Part shown: positions 8,521 through 19,504 of the stretch, in pieces | Numbering within the stretch: the stretch's first letter is position 1 | Layout of the letters: the number at the start of each line of letters is the position of its first letter | Assembly (NCBI GenBank): GCA_009668225.1 | Contig: WJYK01000024.1 | Coordinates: forward strand, 1-34,240 | Source of the DNA: Enterobacteriaceae bacterium RIT693 | GTDB taxonomy: Bacteria > Pseudomonadota > Gammaproteobacteria > Enterobacterales > Enterobacteriaceae | Length of the DNA: 34,240 nucleotides | Reading direction: 5' to 3' | Translations under genes and position numbers: made by a program | The notes under the pieces: model-generated | Told to the model about the DNA's origin: nothing | The model's input: the letters and a program-made list of their open reading frames with translations, nothing else | The model's database searches: none

Positions 8521-10065
8521 ATGGCTGAGTCACAACCGCTACCCGATGCCCCCTGCGGGGCCGAGTATCTGCGAGCGGTACTGCGTGCACCGGTTTATGA
8601 AGTCGCGCAGGTCACGCCGCTGCAGAAAATGGAGAAACTTTCTTCGCGTCTGGATAACGTGATTCTGGTTAAGCGCGAAGACCGCCAGCCGGTGCATAGC
8701 TTCAAACTGCGCGGTGCTTACGCGATGATTGCTGGCCTGAACAGCGAGCAAAAAGCCAGCGGCGTGATCACCGCTTCTGCGGGAAATCATGCTCAGGGCG
8801 TTGCGCTCTCATCCACACGGCTTGGAATTAAGTCGCTGATCGTTATGCCGGTAGCCACTGCAGATATCAAAGTCGATGCGGTGCGTGCGTTTGGCGGCGA
8901 AGTCCTGCTGCACGGCGCGAATTTCGATGAGGCAAAAGCTAAGGCCGTCGAACTTTCGCAGCAGCAGGGTTTCACCTATGTGCCTCCGTTCGACCATCCG
9001 GCGGTGATTGCCGGGCAGGGCACGCTGGCGCTGGAACTGTTGCAGCAGGATGCGCATCTCGATCGCGTATTTGTGCCGGTTGGCGGCGGCGGCCTGGCGG
9101 CAGGCGTGGCGGTTCTGATCAAACAGCTGATGCCGCAGATCAAAGTGATCGCGGTTGAGGCGGAAGAGTCTGCCTGCCTGAAAGCGGCGCTGGATGCCGG
9201 AAAGCCGGTAGAGCTGCCGAGAGTGGGGCTGTTTGCCGAAGGCGTTGCGGTTAAGCGCATCGGCGACGAAACGTTCCGTGTTTGCCAGGAGTACCTCGAC
9301 GACATCATCACCGTGGACAGCGACGCTATCTGCGCGGCGATGAAGGATTTGTTCGAAGACGTGCGAGCTGTAGCTGAGCCATCCGGCGCCCTGGCGCTGG
9401 CAGGAATGAAAAAATACGTCCAGCAGCACAACATTCGCGGCGAACGTCTGGCGCACGTGCTGTCTGGTGCAAACGTGAATTTCCACGGATTACGCTATGT
9501 CTCCGAGCGCTGTGAGCTGGGCGAGCAGCGGGAAGCGTTGCTTGCGGTTACCATTCCTGAGCAAAAAGGCAGTTTCCTGAAGTTTTGCCAGCTGTTGGGC
9601 GGGCGCTCGGTTACCGAGTTCAACTACCGCTACGCCAGCTCTGACAATGCCTGCATTTTTGTCGGCGTGCGCCTGACTCGTGGTCTGGAAGAGCGTAAAG
9701 AGATCATTGCTCAGCTGAGCGAGGGTGGCTACGGCGTGGTAGATCTCTCCGACGATGAGATGGCGAAACTGCACGTTCGCTACATGGTCGGCGGGCGGCC
9801 TTCTAAGCCGCTGCGTGAAAGGCTGTACAGCTTCGAATTCCCGGAATCACCGGGCGCACTGCTGAAGTTCCTAAGCACGTTGGGGACGCATTGGAACATT
9901 TCACTGTTCCATTACCGCAGCCACGGTACCGACTACGGGAGAGTGCTGGCGGCATTTGAGCTTGGCGAAAATGAGCCGGACTTCGAAACCCGACTCAATG
10001 AGCTGGGCTACGAATGTCACGACGAAACTCAAAACCCGGCGTTCCGTTTCTTCCTGGCAGGCTAG
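8521..10065 (+). CDS. ilvA: Threonine ammonia-lyase (biosynthetic threonine deaminase)
   Basis: A 514-residue PLP enzyme that converts threonine to 2-ketobutyrate, the committed step to isoleucine. The catalytic domain holds Lys62 (SFKLRGAY) and the phosphate-binding glycine loop GGGGLAAG. The C-terminal third holds the two ACT-like domains (about 330-514, starting near REALLAVTIPEQKGSF) that bind Ile as inhibitor and Val as activator. Length is as in E. coli. It is the last gene of the ilv operon. Its stop overlaps the ilvY stop by 3-4 nt tail to tail, with no separate terminator seen between them. Confidence 0.97.
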   Translation: MAESQPLPDAPCGAEYLRAVLRAPVYEVAQVTPLQKMEKLSSRLDNVILVKREDRQPVHSFKLRGAYAMIAGLNSEQKASGVITASAGNHAQGVALSSTRLGIKSLIVMPVATADIKVDAVRAFGGEVLLHGANFDEAKAKAVELSQQQGFTYVPPFDHPAVIAGQGTLALELLQQDAHLDRVFVPVGGGGLAAGVAVLIKQLMPQIKVIAVEAEESACLKAALDAGKPVELPRVGLFAEGVAVKRIGDETFRVCQEYLDDIITVDSDAICAAMKDLFEDVRAVAEPSGALALAGMKKYVQQHNIRGERLAHVLSGANVNFHGLRYVSERCELGEQREALLAVTIPEQKGSFLKFCQLLGGRSVTEFNYRYASSDNACIFVGVRLTRGLEERKEIIAQLSEGGYGVVDLSDDEMAKLHVRYMVGGRPSKPLRERLYSFEFPESPGALLKFLSTLGTHWNISLFHYRSHGTDYGRVLAAFELGENEPDFETRLNELGYECHDETQNPAFRFFLAG

Positions 10066-10955
10066 TGGCTACCCGGCAGTAGCTTCCAGAACGCGCTGAT
10101 AAGCGGCTCATTGAGCCGCTTTTTTTGTACGCAAACGCCCAGCTCAAACGGGGCTTTCTCATCGTTACGCTCGAGAATCAGGACGCGGTTGCGTACCGGT
10201 TCGGGGCTGTTTTCCAGCACGATTTCCGGGATCAGCGCAACGCCGCATCCCAGCGCCACCATTGACACCATGGCTTCATGCCCGGCGACGGTGGCGTAAA
10301 TCACCGGATTACTGATTTTCTGGCGGCGGAACCACAGTTCGATACGGCGGCGTACCGGCCCTTGCTCGGGCATGATAAACGGAATTTTGGCCCAGTCTGG
10401 CTCCGGCTGGCTCACCTGCGCGCGCACCGGGCAAGGCAGTGCGGGGGCGATTAAAGCAACGGATAAGTTTTCCAGCATTGAGAAAGCTACGCCAGGCGGC
10501 AGGGATTCAGGCTTTCCGGCAATCGCGAGGTCGGCTTCGTTGGAGTCGACCTTTTCTACCGCATCCGCGGCGTCACCGGTGGTCAGCTTAATCTCAACGG
10601 AGGGATGTTCGGCCCGGAAGCGGTCAAGAATGGGCGGCAGATGACTGTAGGCGGCGGTCACCGAGCAGAAAAGATGCAGCTCTCCGCTCAGGGAAGGGCC
10701 CTGCTGGCCGAGCGTGTGGCGCATCTGCTGATATTGCAGCAACGTGTGCTGGGCAAACTGGCGGAGTTGCTCGCCCGCTTCTGTCAGCGTTACGGTGCGG
10801 TTATCACGTAAAAAAAGAGGCTGCCCAAGGTCGTCTTCAAGCCGCTGGATCTGGCGCGAAAGCGTGGAAGGGCTGACGTGCATGGCTCGCGCGCTACGCC
10901 CGAAATGACGGCTTTCGGCCAGGTGCAGAAAGGTTTTCAGATCGCGTAAATCCAT
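10062..10955 (-). CDS. ilvY: IlvY, LysR-type activator of ilvC
   Basis: A 297-residue LysR-family regulator. The N-terminal winged helix ([20 protein letters not shown], with the recognition region [16 protein letters not shown]) is followed by an effector-binding domain. IlvY binds tandem operators between itself and ilvC, represses its own gene and activates ilvC when acetolactate or acetohydroxybutyrate is bound. An ATG eight codons upstream is in frame, but the start at 10955 matches the family. It is divergent from ilvC and convergent with ilvA. Confidence 0.95.
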   Translation of the reverse strand: MDLRDLKTFLHLAESRHFGRSARAMHVSPSTLSRQIQRLEDDLGQPLFLRDNRTVTLTEAGEQLRQFAQHTLLQYQQMRHTLGQQGPSLSGELHLFCSVTAAYSHLPPILDRFRAEHPSVEIKLTTGDAADAVEKVDSNEADLAIAGKPESLPPGVAFSMLENLSVALIAPALPCPVRAQVSQPEPDWAKIPFIMPEQGPVRRRIELWFRRQKISNPVIYATVAGHEAMVSMVALGCGVALIPEIVLENSPEPVRNRVLILERNDEKAPFELGVCVQKKRLNEPLISAFWKLLPGSH

Positions 10956-10978
10956 GGTCATCAGGCCTCGTTTTTGCA

Positions 10979-11003
10979 TTGCAATAATTGCAACGCGACG
11001 TTG
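10979..11003. promoter_or_regulatory. Candidate IlvY operator in the ilvY-ilvC intergenic region
   Basis: Two adjacent dyads are visible: TTGCAAT-A-ATTGCAA (10979-10993) and CAACG-CGA-CGTTG (10991-11003). They lie between the ilvY start and ilvC, where IlvY binds in E. coli. The first dyad has the T-N11-A form of LysR sites. Which one is the high-affinity site cannot be told from sequence alone. Confidence 0.65.
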
Positions 11004-11120
11004 TTAATATATCAATTTCAGCAACGCATTTCCTGTCATATAGTGGGTTCATTCTTCGCAGCACGACACGGCTGCAGAGCCCTTACAATAAGCACAACAC
11101 GACACATACGGAGTTCTACG

Positions 11121-12596
11121 ATGGCTAATTATTTCAACACTTTGAACCTGCGTCAGCAGTTAGCGCAGTTGGGTAAATGTCGCTTCATGGGGCGCGAAGA
11201 ATTCGCCGATGAAGCAAGCTACCTCAAAGGTAAAAAAGTCGTCATCGTCGGCTGCGGCGCTCAGGGCCTTAACCAGGGCCTGAACATGCGTGACTCCGGG
11301 CTGGATGTTTCCTACGCCCTGCGTGCTGAAGCCATCGCTGAGAAGCGTGCTTCCTGGCGTAAAGCTACCGAAAACGGCTTCAAAGTCGGCACCTATGAAG
11401 AGCTGATCCCGCAGGCAGACCTGGTGGTTAACCTGACGCCAGACAAACAGCACTCCTCAGTTGTTCATGCCGTACAGCCGATGATGAAAGACGGTGCGGC
11501 GCTGGGCTACTCCCACGGCTTCAACGTGGTGGAAGTGGGTGAAACTATCCGTAAAGACATCACCGTTGTGATGGTAGCACCGAAGTGCCCAGGTACCGAA
11601 GTACGTGAAGAATACAAACGTGGTTTTGGTGTGCCAACGCTTATCGCGGTTCACCCTGAAAACGATCCGAAAGGCGAAGGTATGGCAATCGCCAAAGCCT
11701 GGGCTGCGGCAACCGGTGGCCACCGTGCGGGTGTTCTGGAGTCTTCGTTCGTTGCTGAAGTGAAATCTGACCTGATGGGCGAGCAGACTATTCTGTGCGG
11801 TATGCTGCAGGCGGGTTCTCTGCTGTGCTTCGACAAGCTGGTGGCGGAAGGTACCGATGCCGCGTATGCAGAAAAACTGATTCAGTTCGGCTGGGAAACT
11901 ATCACCGAAGCGCTGAAGCAGGGCGGTATAACGCTGATGATGGACCGTCTGTCCAATCCGGCAAAAATCCGTGCTTACGCGCTGTCCGAGCAGCTGAAAA
12001 CCATCATGGCTCCGCTGTTCCAGAAGCATATGGATGATATCATCTCCGGTGAATTCTCTTCCGGCATGATGGCAGACTGGGCGAATGACGATAAGAAACT
12101 GCATACCTGGCGCGAAGAGACCGGCCAGACTGCTTTCGAAACCGCACCGCAGTTTGAAGGCAAGATCTCCGAGCAGGAGTACTTCGATAAAGGCGTGCTG
12201 ATGATCGCGATGGTGAAAGCGGGCGTTGAGCTGGCCTTCGAAACCATGGTTGATGCCGGCATCATCGAAGAGTCTGCATATTACGAGTCCCTGCACGAGC
12301 TGCCGCTGATTGCTAACACCATTGCACGTAAGCGCCTGTACGAAATGAACGTGGTTATCTCTGATACCGCCGAATACGGTAACTACCTGTTCTCCTACGC
12401 CGCCGTTCCGCTGCTGAAAGAGTTCATGACCACTCTGCAGCCGGGCGACCTGGGTAAAGAGATCCCGGCTGCCGCTGTAGACAACGCCCAGCTGCGTGAC
12501 GTGAACGAAGCGATTCGTCATCACGAAATCGAAAAAGTGGGCAAGAAACTGCGTGGCTATATGACTGATATGAAACGCATTGCTGTTGCTGGCTAA
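11121..12596 (+). CDS. ilvC: Ketol-acid reductoisomerase (class II)
   Basis: A 491-residue NADPH- and Mg-dependent enzyme that isomerises and reduces acetolactate and acetohydroxybutyrate. It has the N-terminal Rossmann motif GCGAQG (44-49) and the long duplicated helical domain of class II enzymes (class I has about 330 residues). The frame is open 49 codons upstream, but [13 protein letters not shown] at 11121 with an upstream GGAG (11110-11113) is the family start. It is transcribed alone from the IlvY-controlled region and ends at a strong terminator. Confidence 0.97.
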   Translation: MANYFNTLNLRQQLAQLGKCRFMGREEFADEASYLKGKKVVIVGCGAQGLNQGLNMRDSGLDVSYALRAEAIAEKRASWRKATENGFKVGTYEELIPQADLVVNLTPDKQHSSVVHAVQPMMKDGAALGYSHGFNVVEVGETIRKDITVVMVAPKCPGTEVREEYKRGFGVPTLIAVHPENDPKGEGMAIAKAWAAATGGHRAGVLESSFVAEVKSDLMGEQTILCGMLQAGSLLCFDKLVAEGTDAAYAEKLIQFGWETITEALKQGGITLMMDRLSNPAKIRAYALSEQLKTIMAPLFQKHMDDIISGEFSSGMMADWANDDKKLHTWREETGQTAFETAPQFEGKISEQEYFDKGVLMIAMVKAGVELAFETMVDAGIIEESAYYESLHELPLIANTIARKRLYEMNVVISDTAEYGNYLFSYAAVPLLKEFMTTLQPGDLGKEIPAAAVDNAQLRDVNEAIRHHEIEKVGKKLRGYMTDMKRIAVAG

Positions 12597-12611
12597 TTAT
12601 TTAGCAATACG

Positions 12612-12637
12612 AAAAAGGCGCCCAGGCGCCTTTTTTT
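12612..12637 (+). terminator. Rho-independent terminator after ilvC
   Basis: A stem AAAAAGGCGC / GCGCCTTTTT with a CCAG loop and a run of seven T (12631-12637). It isolates ilvC from the following Rrf2 gene, which therefore needs its own promoter. Confidence 0.92.
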
Positions 12638-12649
12638 GTGCCCGTCGTC

Positions 12650-12687
12650 TTGCCGACTTTCTTTTTATGTAATATTGTAAGTTACAT
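12650..12687 (+). promoter_or_regulatory. Candidate promoter and palindromic operator at the start of the Rrf2 gene
   Basis: TTGCCG (12650-12655), a 17-base spacer and TATTGT (12673-12678) form a plausible sigma-70 promoter whose start point would fall at about 12685. A dyad with arms ATGTAA (12667-12672) and TTACAT (12682-12687) and a 9-base centre covers the -10 and runs into the start codon at 12686. A regulator bound there would block its own transcription, as is common in the Rrf2 family. This is a consensus reading, not shown directly. Confidence 0.5.
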
Positions 12688-13126
12688 GAAAATAAATAAC
12701 TCCTTCTCAGCAACGCTGCACATTCTGCTTCACCTGGAGCAGATGGACAAACCGCTAACCTCGGAACAAATGGCCGCTTTTATTGACGGCAATCCGGCGT
12801 TTATTCGTAAAGTGCTCGCCGGTCTGCGCGAGAACAACATCGTCTGCTCGACCAAAGGCCACCACGGCGGCTGGAGGCTATGCCGCCCGGCCAGCGAGGT
12901 GACGTTACTGGATATTTATCTGGCACTGGGATCTCCGGGGCTATTTGCGCTAGGCAATCGCAATGAAAACCCGCAATGCCTGGTGGAGCAGGGAGTCAAT
13001 CGAGTGATGTCCGAGACTTTTGCCGCCGCTGAAGATTTAGTGCTGGCGCGGTTTAAAAGCCTGACATTACAAGATATCGGTAGCGAATTTATTAGCTATT
13101 TCAATGAAAAGGGGCACGAGGAATGA
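12686..13126 (+). CDS. Rrf2-family transcriptional regulator
   Basis: A 146-residue protein of the Rrf2 family. The N-terminal winged helix includes TSEQMAAFIDGNPAFIRKVLA (about 25-45) and the wing GGWRLCRP (61-68). A dimerisation helix and C-terminal tail follow. Cysteines are at 54, 66 and 98. Only Cys98 is in the region where IscR and NsrR carry their three cluster ligands, so a classic iron-sulfur cluster is unlikely and it is closer to the YwnA/CymR type. No good ribosome site precedes the ATG. It overlaps the next gene by 4 nt (ATGA), and together they form an insertion between ilvC and ppiC relative to E. coli. The target is unknown, most likely its own operon. Confidence 0.85.
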   Translation: MKINNSFSATLHILLHLEQMDKPLTSEQMAAFIDGNPAFIRKVLAGLRENNIVCSTKGHHGGWRLCRPASEVTLLDIYLALGSPGLFALGNRNENPQCLVEQGVNRVMSETFAAAEDLVLARFKSLTLQDIGSEFISYFNEKGHEE

Positions 13127-13500
13127 TTTCAACCTTAACCACGGATCTGCCAGTCTGTCTGATGATCGCCCTGGCTGCAGCCAGTATTTCGATGACGATT
13201 ACGCAAACTGAACTGTTTGCAGGGTTGCGCAGTTGGACGGCAAAAAAGCATGCGATGCTGGGCCATCTCTTTCAATGTTTCTACTGTCTTAGCCATTGGG
13301 TGGTGTTTGCCGGGATGCTGATTTACCGTCCCTATTTGCTGCACAGCGGGATGCCGGTGATCGACTGGATTATGACGGCTTTTATTACCCTCACGCTGAC
13401 CACCTTCGTAAACGGCATTATTTTTAAAGTGTTCCAGATGGCAGTCGGTACACACTTGCTGAAGCATGAAGCCCAGCAAACTTTGCAGTCGACGAAATAA
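13123..13500 (+). CDS. Small membrane protein, DUF1360-like
   Basis: A 125-residue protein with about three hydrophobic segments (roughly 8-26, 46-67 and 78-105). Between the first two it has LFAGLRSWTAKK, then GHLFQCFYCLSHW, which resembles the CxxC-containing core of DUF1360 proteins. The assignment is from memory of that pattern and is tentative. The function is unknown; the two cysteines at the edge of a membrane segment could bind metal or form a disulfide. Translation is coupled to the upstream Rrf2 regulator through ATGA, so the regulator probably controls it. It ends before a bidirectional terminator. Confidence 0.75.
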   Translation: MISTLTTDLPVCLMIALAAASISMTITQTELFAGLRSWTAKKHAMLGHLFQCFYCLSHWVVFAGMLIYRPYLLHSGMPVIDWIMTAFITLTLTTFVNGIIFKVFQMAVGTHLLKHEAQQTLQSTK

Positions 13501-13509
13501 AGAGTAAAG

Positions 13510-13532
13510 AAAAGGCCGGGAACCCGGCCTTT
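13510..13532. terminator. Bidirectional terminator between the DUF1360-like gene and ppiC
   Basis: A stem AAAGGCCGG / CCGGCCTTT with a 4-nt loop. It lies 9 bases after the upstream stop and 3 bases beyond the ppiC stop, between convergent genes. The T run is short, but the A-rich flank on the other side would serve ppiC. Confidence 0.75.
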
Positions 13533-13535
13533 AAC

Positions 13536-15922
<2,387 letters not shown>

Positions 15923-15923
15923 A

Positions 15924-17408
15924 TCAGTTGACGCTGAGTGGCCAGTGAACGTAGCTCTGCCAGAGTTTTTCCTGTTCCAGCAGTTCGGCACCTAGCGGGT
16001 GGCAGGCAAGCCAGGTCTCCGGTAACTCCAGATGCAGCGTTTCGCCGTCGGCCTGCAGCTTAATTTCGGGAAGAATGTCGTCCCGGCGGCGATTTGCAAA
16101 AATAATCGCCAGGCGTAACAGGCGGCAAAGCCTTTCTGCCACACGCGGCGGGACCGCGTTTTGCTGGTGGAGCGAAGAGAGATCGACAGGATTGGTCTGG
16201 TTGAGCAGCAGCGTCGCCAGCAGCTTTTTCTGCGCCGGCGTATAGCCCGGCAAATCCAGATTTTTCACCAGATAGGCCGCGTGCTGTGGCGCATGCTTGA
16301 AGTCAATGCTCAAACCAATTTCATGCAGCAGGGCACTGCTTGCCAGCATTTGCTGGCTGAGTGTGTCAAGGCCCCACGGCTCTGCTATCTGCGATGCGAA
16401 ATTTTGTGCCAGCTGCTCTACGCGAGCCGCCTGGCCCGTATCCACCATAAAGCGGCGCTGAACGTTGCGCAGCGTCCTCTGGCGAATCTCCTGGTCAACC
16501 GCAAGATGCAGCATGCCGTAGACCAATCCCTCACGCAGCGCACCGCCGGCAAGCGTCATACATTCAATGCTGAGCTGTTCGAATATGGCGATTAGAATGG
16601 CAAGACCGCTTGGGAAAACCAGCGCACGTTCCAGCGTGAGGCCTTCAATTTCCAGCTCTTCCAGGCGGCCACACTGAATAGCGCGCTGTTTTAATTGCTG
16701 GAGTTTTGCGAGGGTGATACGTTCGTCCATCCCCTGTGCCATCATGATTTCCTGCAGCGCCTGCACGGTACCCGAAGCACCGACGCAGATTTTCCAGCCG
16801 TGGCTTTTCAGCTCGTTAATCACCGGGCTGAGGACTTCTGCTGCTGCAGCTTCTGCCGCAGCAAAGTTTTCTTGGGCGAGATTTCTGTCGCTGAAGAAGC
16901 GCTCCAGCCAGGTCACGCAGCCCATTGAAAGGCTGAATAACGAGGTGGTTTGTGCGCCGGTGCCGGTCACCAGCTCGGTACTCGCACCCCCAATATCCAC
17001 CACCAGACGTCGATCGTCTCCGCCGGTTGTGTGGGCGACGCCCTGATAAATCAGGCGGGCTTCTTCTTCACCGCGAATAACCTGCACCGGGCAGCCGAGG
17101 ATTTGCTGTGCTTTTTGCAGAAAAACATCGGCATTGACGGCGAGGCGCAGCGTGGCAGTAGCCACAACGCGGATTTGGTTCTGAGGAATATCCTGAAGGC
17201 GTTCAGCAAATAAGCGCAGGCATTGCCAGCCCCGCTCCATGGCTTCCGGGGAGAGTACGCACTCGCTGTTAAGGCCAGCAGCGAGGCGAACTTTTCGTTT
17301 AATGCGGGTCAGGGTTTGTATGCTTCCCGCCACCTCACGCACAACCAACATATGAAAACTGTTAGAACCCAGATCAATTGCTGCATACAGTGAGGTGGTG
17401 CTAAGCAT
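15924..17408 (-). CDS. gppA: GppA, guanosine-5'-triphosphate,3'-diphosphate pyrophosphatase
   Basis: A 494-residue Ppx/GppA phosphatase that converts pppGpp to ppGpp in the stringent response and also has exopolyphosphatase activity. An actin-like ASKHA fold is seen: the N-terminal phosphate loop [16 protein letters not shown], a second ATPase motif [23 protein letters not shown], and a C-terminal HD-like helical domain with [20 protein letters not shown]. Length equals E. coli GppA. It starts 6 nt after the rhlB stop in the same direction, so rhlB-gppA form an operon. Confidence 0.97.
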   Translation of the reverse strand: MLSTTSLYAAIDLGSNSFHMLVVREVAGSIQTLTRIKRKVRLAAGLNSECVLSPEAMERGWQCLRLFAERLQDIPQNQIRVVATATLRLAVNADVFLQKAQQILGCPVQVIRGEEEARLIYQGVAHTTGGDDRRLVVDIGGASTELVTGTGAQTTSLFSLSMGCVTWLERFFSDRNLAQENFAAAEAAAAEVLSPVINELKSHGWKICVGASGTVQALQEIMMAQGMDERITLAKLQQLKQRAIQCGRLEELEIEGLTLERALVFPSGLAILIAIFEQLSIECMTLAGGALREGLVYGMLHLAVDQEIRQRTLRNVQRRFMVDTGQAARVEQLAQNFASQIAEPWGLDTLSQQMLASSALLHEIGLSIDFKHAPQHAAYLVKNLDLPGYTPAQKKLLATLLLNQTNPVDLSSLHQQNAVPPRVAERLCRLLRLAIIFANRRRDDILPEIKLQADGETLHLELPETWLACHPLGAELLEQEKLWQSYVHWPLSVN

Positions 17409-17414
17409 AGATTT

Positions 17415-18683
17415 TTAACCTGCGCGACGACGATTACCACGGGGAGCGCCACCGCGACGTGGGCCGTTGCCTGGGCGGCTACGGGTCAGACGTTTTGGCG
17501 GTGGGAACTCATTTAACAGTGCTTCGGCGTTATATTTGCTCACTGGAATCGAGTGGCCAATATAGGTTTCAATCGCCGACAGGTTTAGGGCGTAGTCTTC
17601 ACACGCGAGGCTGATGGAGTGACCGCTTGCCCCGGCACGGCCTGTACGGCCAATACGGTGAACGTAGTCCTCACAATCGTCAGGCAGATCGTAGTTAAAG
17701 ACGTGGGTTACCGCCGGGATATGCAGGCCGCGAGCCGCAACGTCGGTGGCGACCAGAATGTCGAGATCGCCACGGGTAAACTCTTCGAGAATACGCAGGC
17801 GTTTTTTCTGTGCGACATCGCCGGTTAACAGCCCGACACGATGACCATCTGCGGCCAGGTGGCCCCAAATATCTTCGCAACGGTGTTTGGTATTGGCGAA
17901 AATGATGGCGCGATCCGGCCACTCTTCTTCGATAAGCGTTTGCAGAAGGCGCATTTTCTCTTCGTTAGAAGGATAGAAAAGCTCTTCTTTGATGCGGTGG
18001 CCGGTTCTCTGTTCCGGTTCAACTTCTACATATTCCGCATTGTTCATTTGCTCGAAAGCAAGCTCGCGTACGCGGTAGGAAAGGGTCGCAGAGAACAGCA
18101 TGTTCAGACGCTGGGTCACCGGCGGCATGCGGCGGAACAGCCAGCGAATATCTTTGATAAAGCCGAGATCGTACATGCGGTCGGCTTCATCCAGTACCAC
18201 AACCTGAATGGCACCTAAGTTAATGTGATTTTGTTTTGCGTAGTCGATCAAGCGACCGGTAGTGCCGATCAGGATATCAACGCCGCTTTCCAGCACTTTT
18301 AGCTGTTTATCATAGCCGTCGCCGCCATAGGCAAGGCCAAGCTTCAGGCCTGTTGCCTGAGCCAGCGGTTCTGCATCCGAGTGAATCTGTACCGCTAACT
18401 CGCGGGTTGGCGCCATAATCAAGGCGCGCGGCTGATTCACCTGGCGGTTCTCAGGAACCGGGTGGGAGAGTAAATAATGGAACGTGGACGTCAGAAACGC
18501 CATCGTTTTGCCTGTACCGGTTTGCGCCTGCCCTGCAACGTCACGATTCGCCAGTGTCAGCGGAAGTGCCAGTGCCTGAATTGGGGTGCAGTTATGGAAC
18601 CCTTTATTTTCAAGGGCTTCAATCACCTTAGGGTGCAGGGCGAAGTCGGAAAACTTCTTTTCGGTCAAATGTGTTTTGCTCAT
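17415..18683 (-). CDS. rhlB: RhlB, DEAD-box ATP-dependent RNA helicase
   Basis: A 422-residue DEAD-box helicase, the RNA-unwinding part of the degradosome that works with RNase E and PNPase. Motifs are the Q motif [10 protein letters not shown], Walker A AQTGTGKT (53-60), PTRELA, DEAD (165-168), [12 protein letters not shown] and HRIGRTGR. The C-terminal tail is short and rich in Arg and Gly (about 400-422), typical of RhlB RNA binding. It is the first gene of rhlB-gppA and is divergent from trxA across a 131-nt gap. Confidence 0.97.
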   Translation of the reverse strand: MSKTHLTEKKFSDFALHPKVIEALENKGFHNCTPIQALALPLTLANRDVAGQAQTGTGKTMAFLTSTFHYLLSHPVPENRQVNQPRALIMAPTRELAVQIHSDAEPLAQATGLKLGLAYGGDGYDKQLKVLESGVDILIGTTGRLIDYAKQNHINLGAIQVVVLDEADRMYDLGFIKDIRWLFRRMPPVTQRLNMLFSATLSYRVRELAFEQMNNAEYVEVEPEQRTGHRIKEELFYPSNEEKMRLLQTLIEEEWPDRAIIFANTKHRCEDIWGHLAADGHRVGLLTGDVAQKKRLRILEEFTRGDLDILVATDVAARGLHIPAVTHVFNYDLPDDCEDYVHRIGRTGRAGASGHSISLACEDYALNLSAIETYIGHSIPVSKYNAEALLNEFPPPKRLTRSRPGNGPRRGGAPRGNRRRAG

Positions 18684-18742
18684 AGTGTGGTAGAATATCA
18701 GTTTACTATTGCTTTACGAAAGCACATCCGTTGAAATAAACC

Positions 18743-18785
18743 GGGTGAAATAAAGTCACCCCAAGTTGGTTAATGCTACACCAAC
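18743..18785 (+). promoter_or_regulatory. Two stem-loops in the trxA leader
   Basis: GGGTGA (18743-18748) pairs with TCACCC (18756-18761), and GTTGGT (18765-18770) pairs with ACCAAC (18780-18785). Both lie in the rhlB-trxA intergenic region, just before the trxA ribosome site. Neither has a U tract. They may structure the trxA 5' untranslated region; no function is known to me. Confidence 0.4.
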
Positions 18786-18814
18786 AAGGTAGACACAATC
18801 CTGTGGAGTAGAAC

Positions 18815-19144
18815 ATGAGCGATAAAATTATTCACCTGACTGACGGCAGTTTCGACACGGACGTGCTTAAATCTGACGGGTTGATTCTGGTTGATTTCTG
18901 GGCAGAGTGGTGTGGTCCTTGCAAAATGATTGCCCCGATTCTTGACGAGATCGCTGATGAATATCAGGGCAAACTGACCGTGGCTAAGCTGAACATTGAC
19001 CAGAACCCGGGCACTGCGCCTAAATACGGCATTCGCGGTATTCCAACTCTGCTGCTGTTCAAAAACGGCGAAGTGGCTGCCACCAAAGTCGGTGCGTTGT
19101 CCAAAGGCCAGTTAAAAGAGTTCCTCGACGCTAATCTGGCATAA
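18815..19144 (+). CDS. trxA: Thioredoxin 1
   Basis: A 109-residue thioredoxin with the active site WCGPC (32-36) in [13 protein letters not shown], buried Asp27 and cis-proline [11 protein letters not shown] (Pro77). It is the cytoplasmic dithiol reductant for ribonucleotide reductase, methionine sulfoxide reductase and PAPS reductase, kept reduced by TrxB. Length and position between rhlB and rho match E. coli. The ribosome site is TGTGGAG (18801-18807). A bulged hairpin with a T run follows at 19154-19183. Confidence 0.98.
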   Translation: MSDKIIHLTDGSFDTDVLKSDGLILVDFWAEWCGPCKMIAPILDEIADEYQGKLTVAKLNIDQNPGTAPKYGIRGIPTLLLFKNGEVAATKVGALSKGQLKEFLDANLA

Positions 19145-19153
19145 CGGGATCTC

Positions 19154-19183
19154 AGCCGGTGCGTACCGGGCTTGCATTTTTTT
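19154..19183 (+). terminator. Likely terminator after trxA
   Basis: A stem AGCCGGT / ACCGGGCT with one bulge and a GCGT loop, followed after four bases by seven T (19177-19183). The gap before the T run and the bulge make it weaker than average, so some readthrough into the rho leader is possible. Confidence 0.55.
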
Positions 19184-19504
19184 GTGAGCTGCTGGACGCC
19201 CGGCGTCAGTCATGCTAACTTAACTTTGACTTCGCTTTGAACTTGCCTTTTAGTTTGAATCTTTGTAATACCTAATGCTTCCCGTTCGCTGTTTAATCAA
19301 CTCTCTTTTACAGCAATCACAACGGACGCATAACCGATTTCGGGCTTATCACTCATTCCGTCGTGTCGTTTCAGTTCTGAGTTTTTCCTATGACCAGGCA
19401 GCGATTAGACATGTGTGGTAGCCATTAAACAGGCACGGATGACCCTGCCATACCATTCACGAAACTAAGTTCGAGATTTACCCCGAGTTTAAGAACCCAC
19501 CATT
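19184..19504 (+). promoter_or_regulatory. rho leader region
   Basis: About 320 bases before rho. In E. coli this region holds the rho promoter, a long untranslated leader where Rho terminates its own transcription, and pairing sites for the sRNA SraL. Much of it reads as unstructured pyrimidine-rich RNA (for example 19225-19320), suitable for Rho binding. No promoter was assigned. The stretch 19334-19428 keeps the sequence of E. coli rhoL but not its reading frame; see the separate entry. Confidence 0.6.
19334..19428 (+). pseudogene. rhoL: Decayed rhoL leader-peptide sequence
   Basis: In the frame beginning at 19334 the sequence reads PISGLSLIPSCRFSSEFF and then stops. It matches the middle of E. 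coli RhoL (QISGSSLNPSCRFSS, from memory). An in-frame TAA (19331-19333) stands immediately before it and no start codon precedes it. The remaining RhoL end (TRQR-DM) is found one base out of register as MTRQRLDMCGSH (19390-19428). So the nucleotides are conserved but the peptide cannot be made as in E. coli. The comparison relies on recall of the E. coli peptide. Confidence 0.55.

Noticed and set aside
11457-12524. 355-codon leftward ORF opposite ilvC
   Set aside because: It lies wholly antisense to ilvC. Long antisense frames are common in GC-biased codon usage, and it has no recognisable domain or suitable context.
19275-19421. 48-codon ORF in the rho leader (MLPVRCLINSLL...)
   Set aside because: No ribosome site, no resemblance to a known protein, and it runs in a different frame from the rhoL-like sequence. 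Probably chance in a stop-poor region, though it could be revisited with ribosome profiling.
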